A stretch of 6,279 nt of DNA. It comes from Treponema sp. GTDB taxonomy: Bacteria > Spirochaetota > Spirochaetia > Treponematales > Treponemataceae. The position numbers and the translations under genes are program-made. The stretch is taken from assembly GCA_017613485.1 (NCBI GenBank), contig JAGADS010000262.1, positions 1 to 6,279 on the forward strand, read 5' to 3'. Below, in pieces: positions 6,272-6,279 of this stretch. Below the pieces are notes generated by a model that was not told the DNA's origin, ran no database searches, and saw nothing but the letters and a program-made list of their open reading frames with translations. Position 1 is the first letter of the stretch. Each line of letters starts with the position of its first letter.

Positions 6272-6276
6272 CCTCC
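6272..6276 (-). promoter_or_regulatory. Shine-Dalgarno of thiB
   Basis: GGAGG on the minus strand lies 4 bases before the thiB ATG and is the strongest ribosome-binding site in the thi operon, matching its role as first gene. The window ends 3 bases further upstream, so the promoter and any TPP riboswitch that might sequester this site cannot be seen. Confidence 0.75.
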
Positions 6277-6279
6277 GCC

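Overview
The window reads as ordinary chromosomal sequence from a spirochaete, most likely a Treponema. This is an inference with three supports. A complete thiBPQ thiamine transporter has a lipoprotein-type binding protein, and treponemes are known to carry such operons. The Mrp ATPase has a Cys-rich N terminus. The moderate-GC genes are separated by AT-rich gaps that hold palindromic REP-like repeats. No phage, transposase, CRISPR or other horizontally acquired module is visible.

Layout. Bases 1-39 are the last 12 codons of an unidentified plus-strand gene. Its TAA stop directly abuts the ATG of a DTW-domain tRNA aminocarboxypropyltransferase (40-735, plus). The gap 736-850 separates convergent transcription units and carries two oppositely oriented 30-bp palindromic repeats. 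On the minus strand follow dus (tRNA-dihydrouridine synthase, 851-1852) and mrp (Fe-S carrier P-loop ATPase, 1858-2724), which form a tight two-gene unit with mrp first. The 271-base gap 2725-2995 holds a large imperfect inverted repeat, two weak promoter candidates for mrp and a short tandem repeat. The rest of the window is a minus-strand operon transcribed thiB (5209-6267), thiP (3624-5204), thiQ (2996-3640), with a 4-base gap and then a 17-base overlap.

How the genes work together. ThiB, a predicted lipoprotein, captures thiamine outside the inner membrane. ThiP, a fused two-domain permease with about 12 membrane segments, carries it across, and ThiQ supplies ATP hydrolysis. The operon start lies 12 bases from the window edge, so any TPP riboswitch would be outside the view. 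The other two units concern tRNA modification (acp3U and dihydrouridine) and Fe-S cluster handling.

I do not see a new multi-gene system. The most notable signals are non-coding: a REP-like pair whose stem differences are all compensatory base-pair changes, and the long hairpin-forming element between mrp and thiQ.
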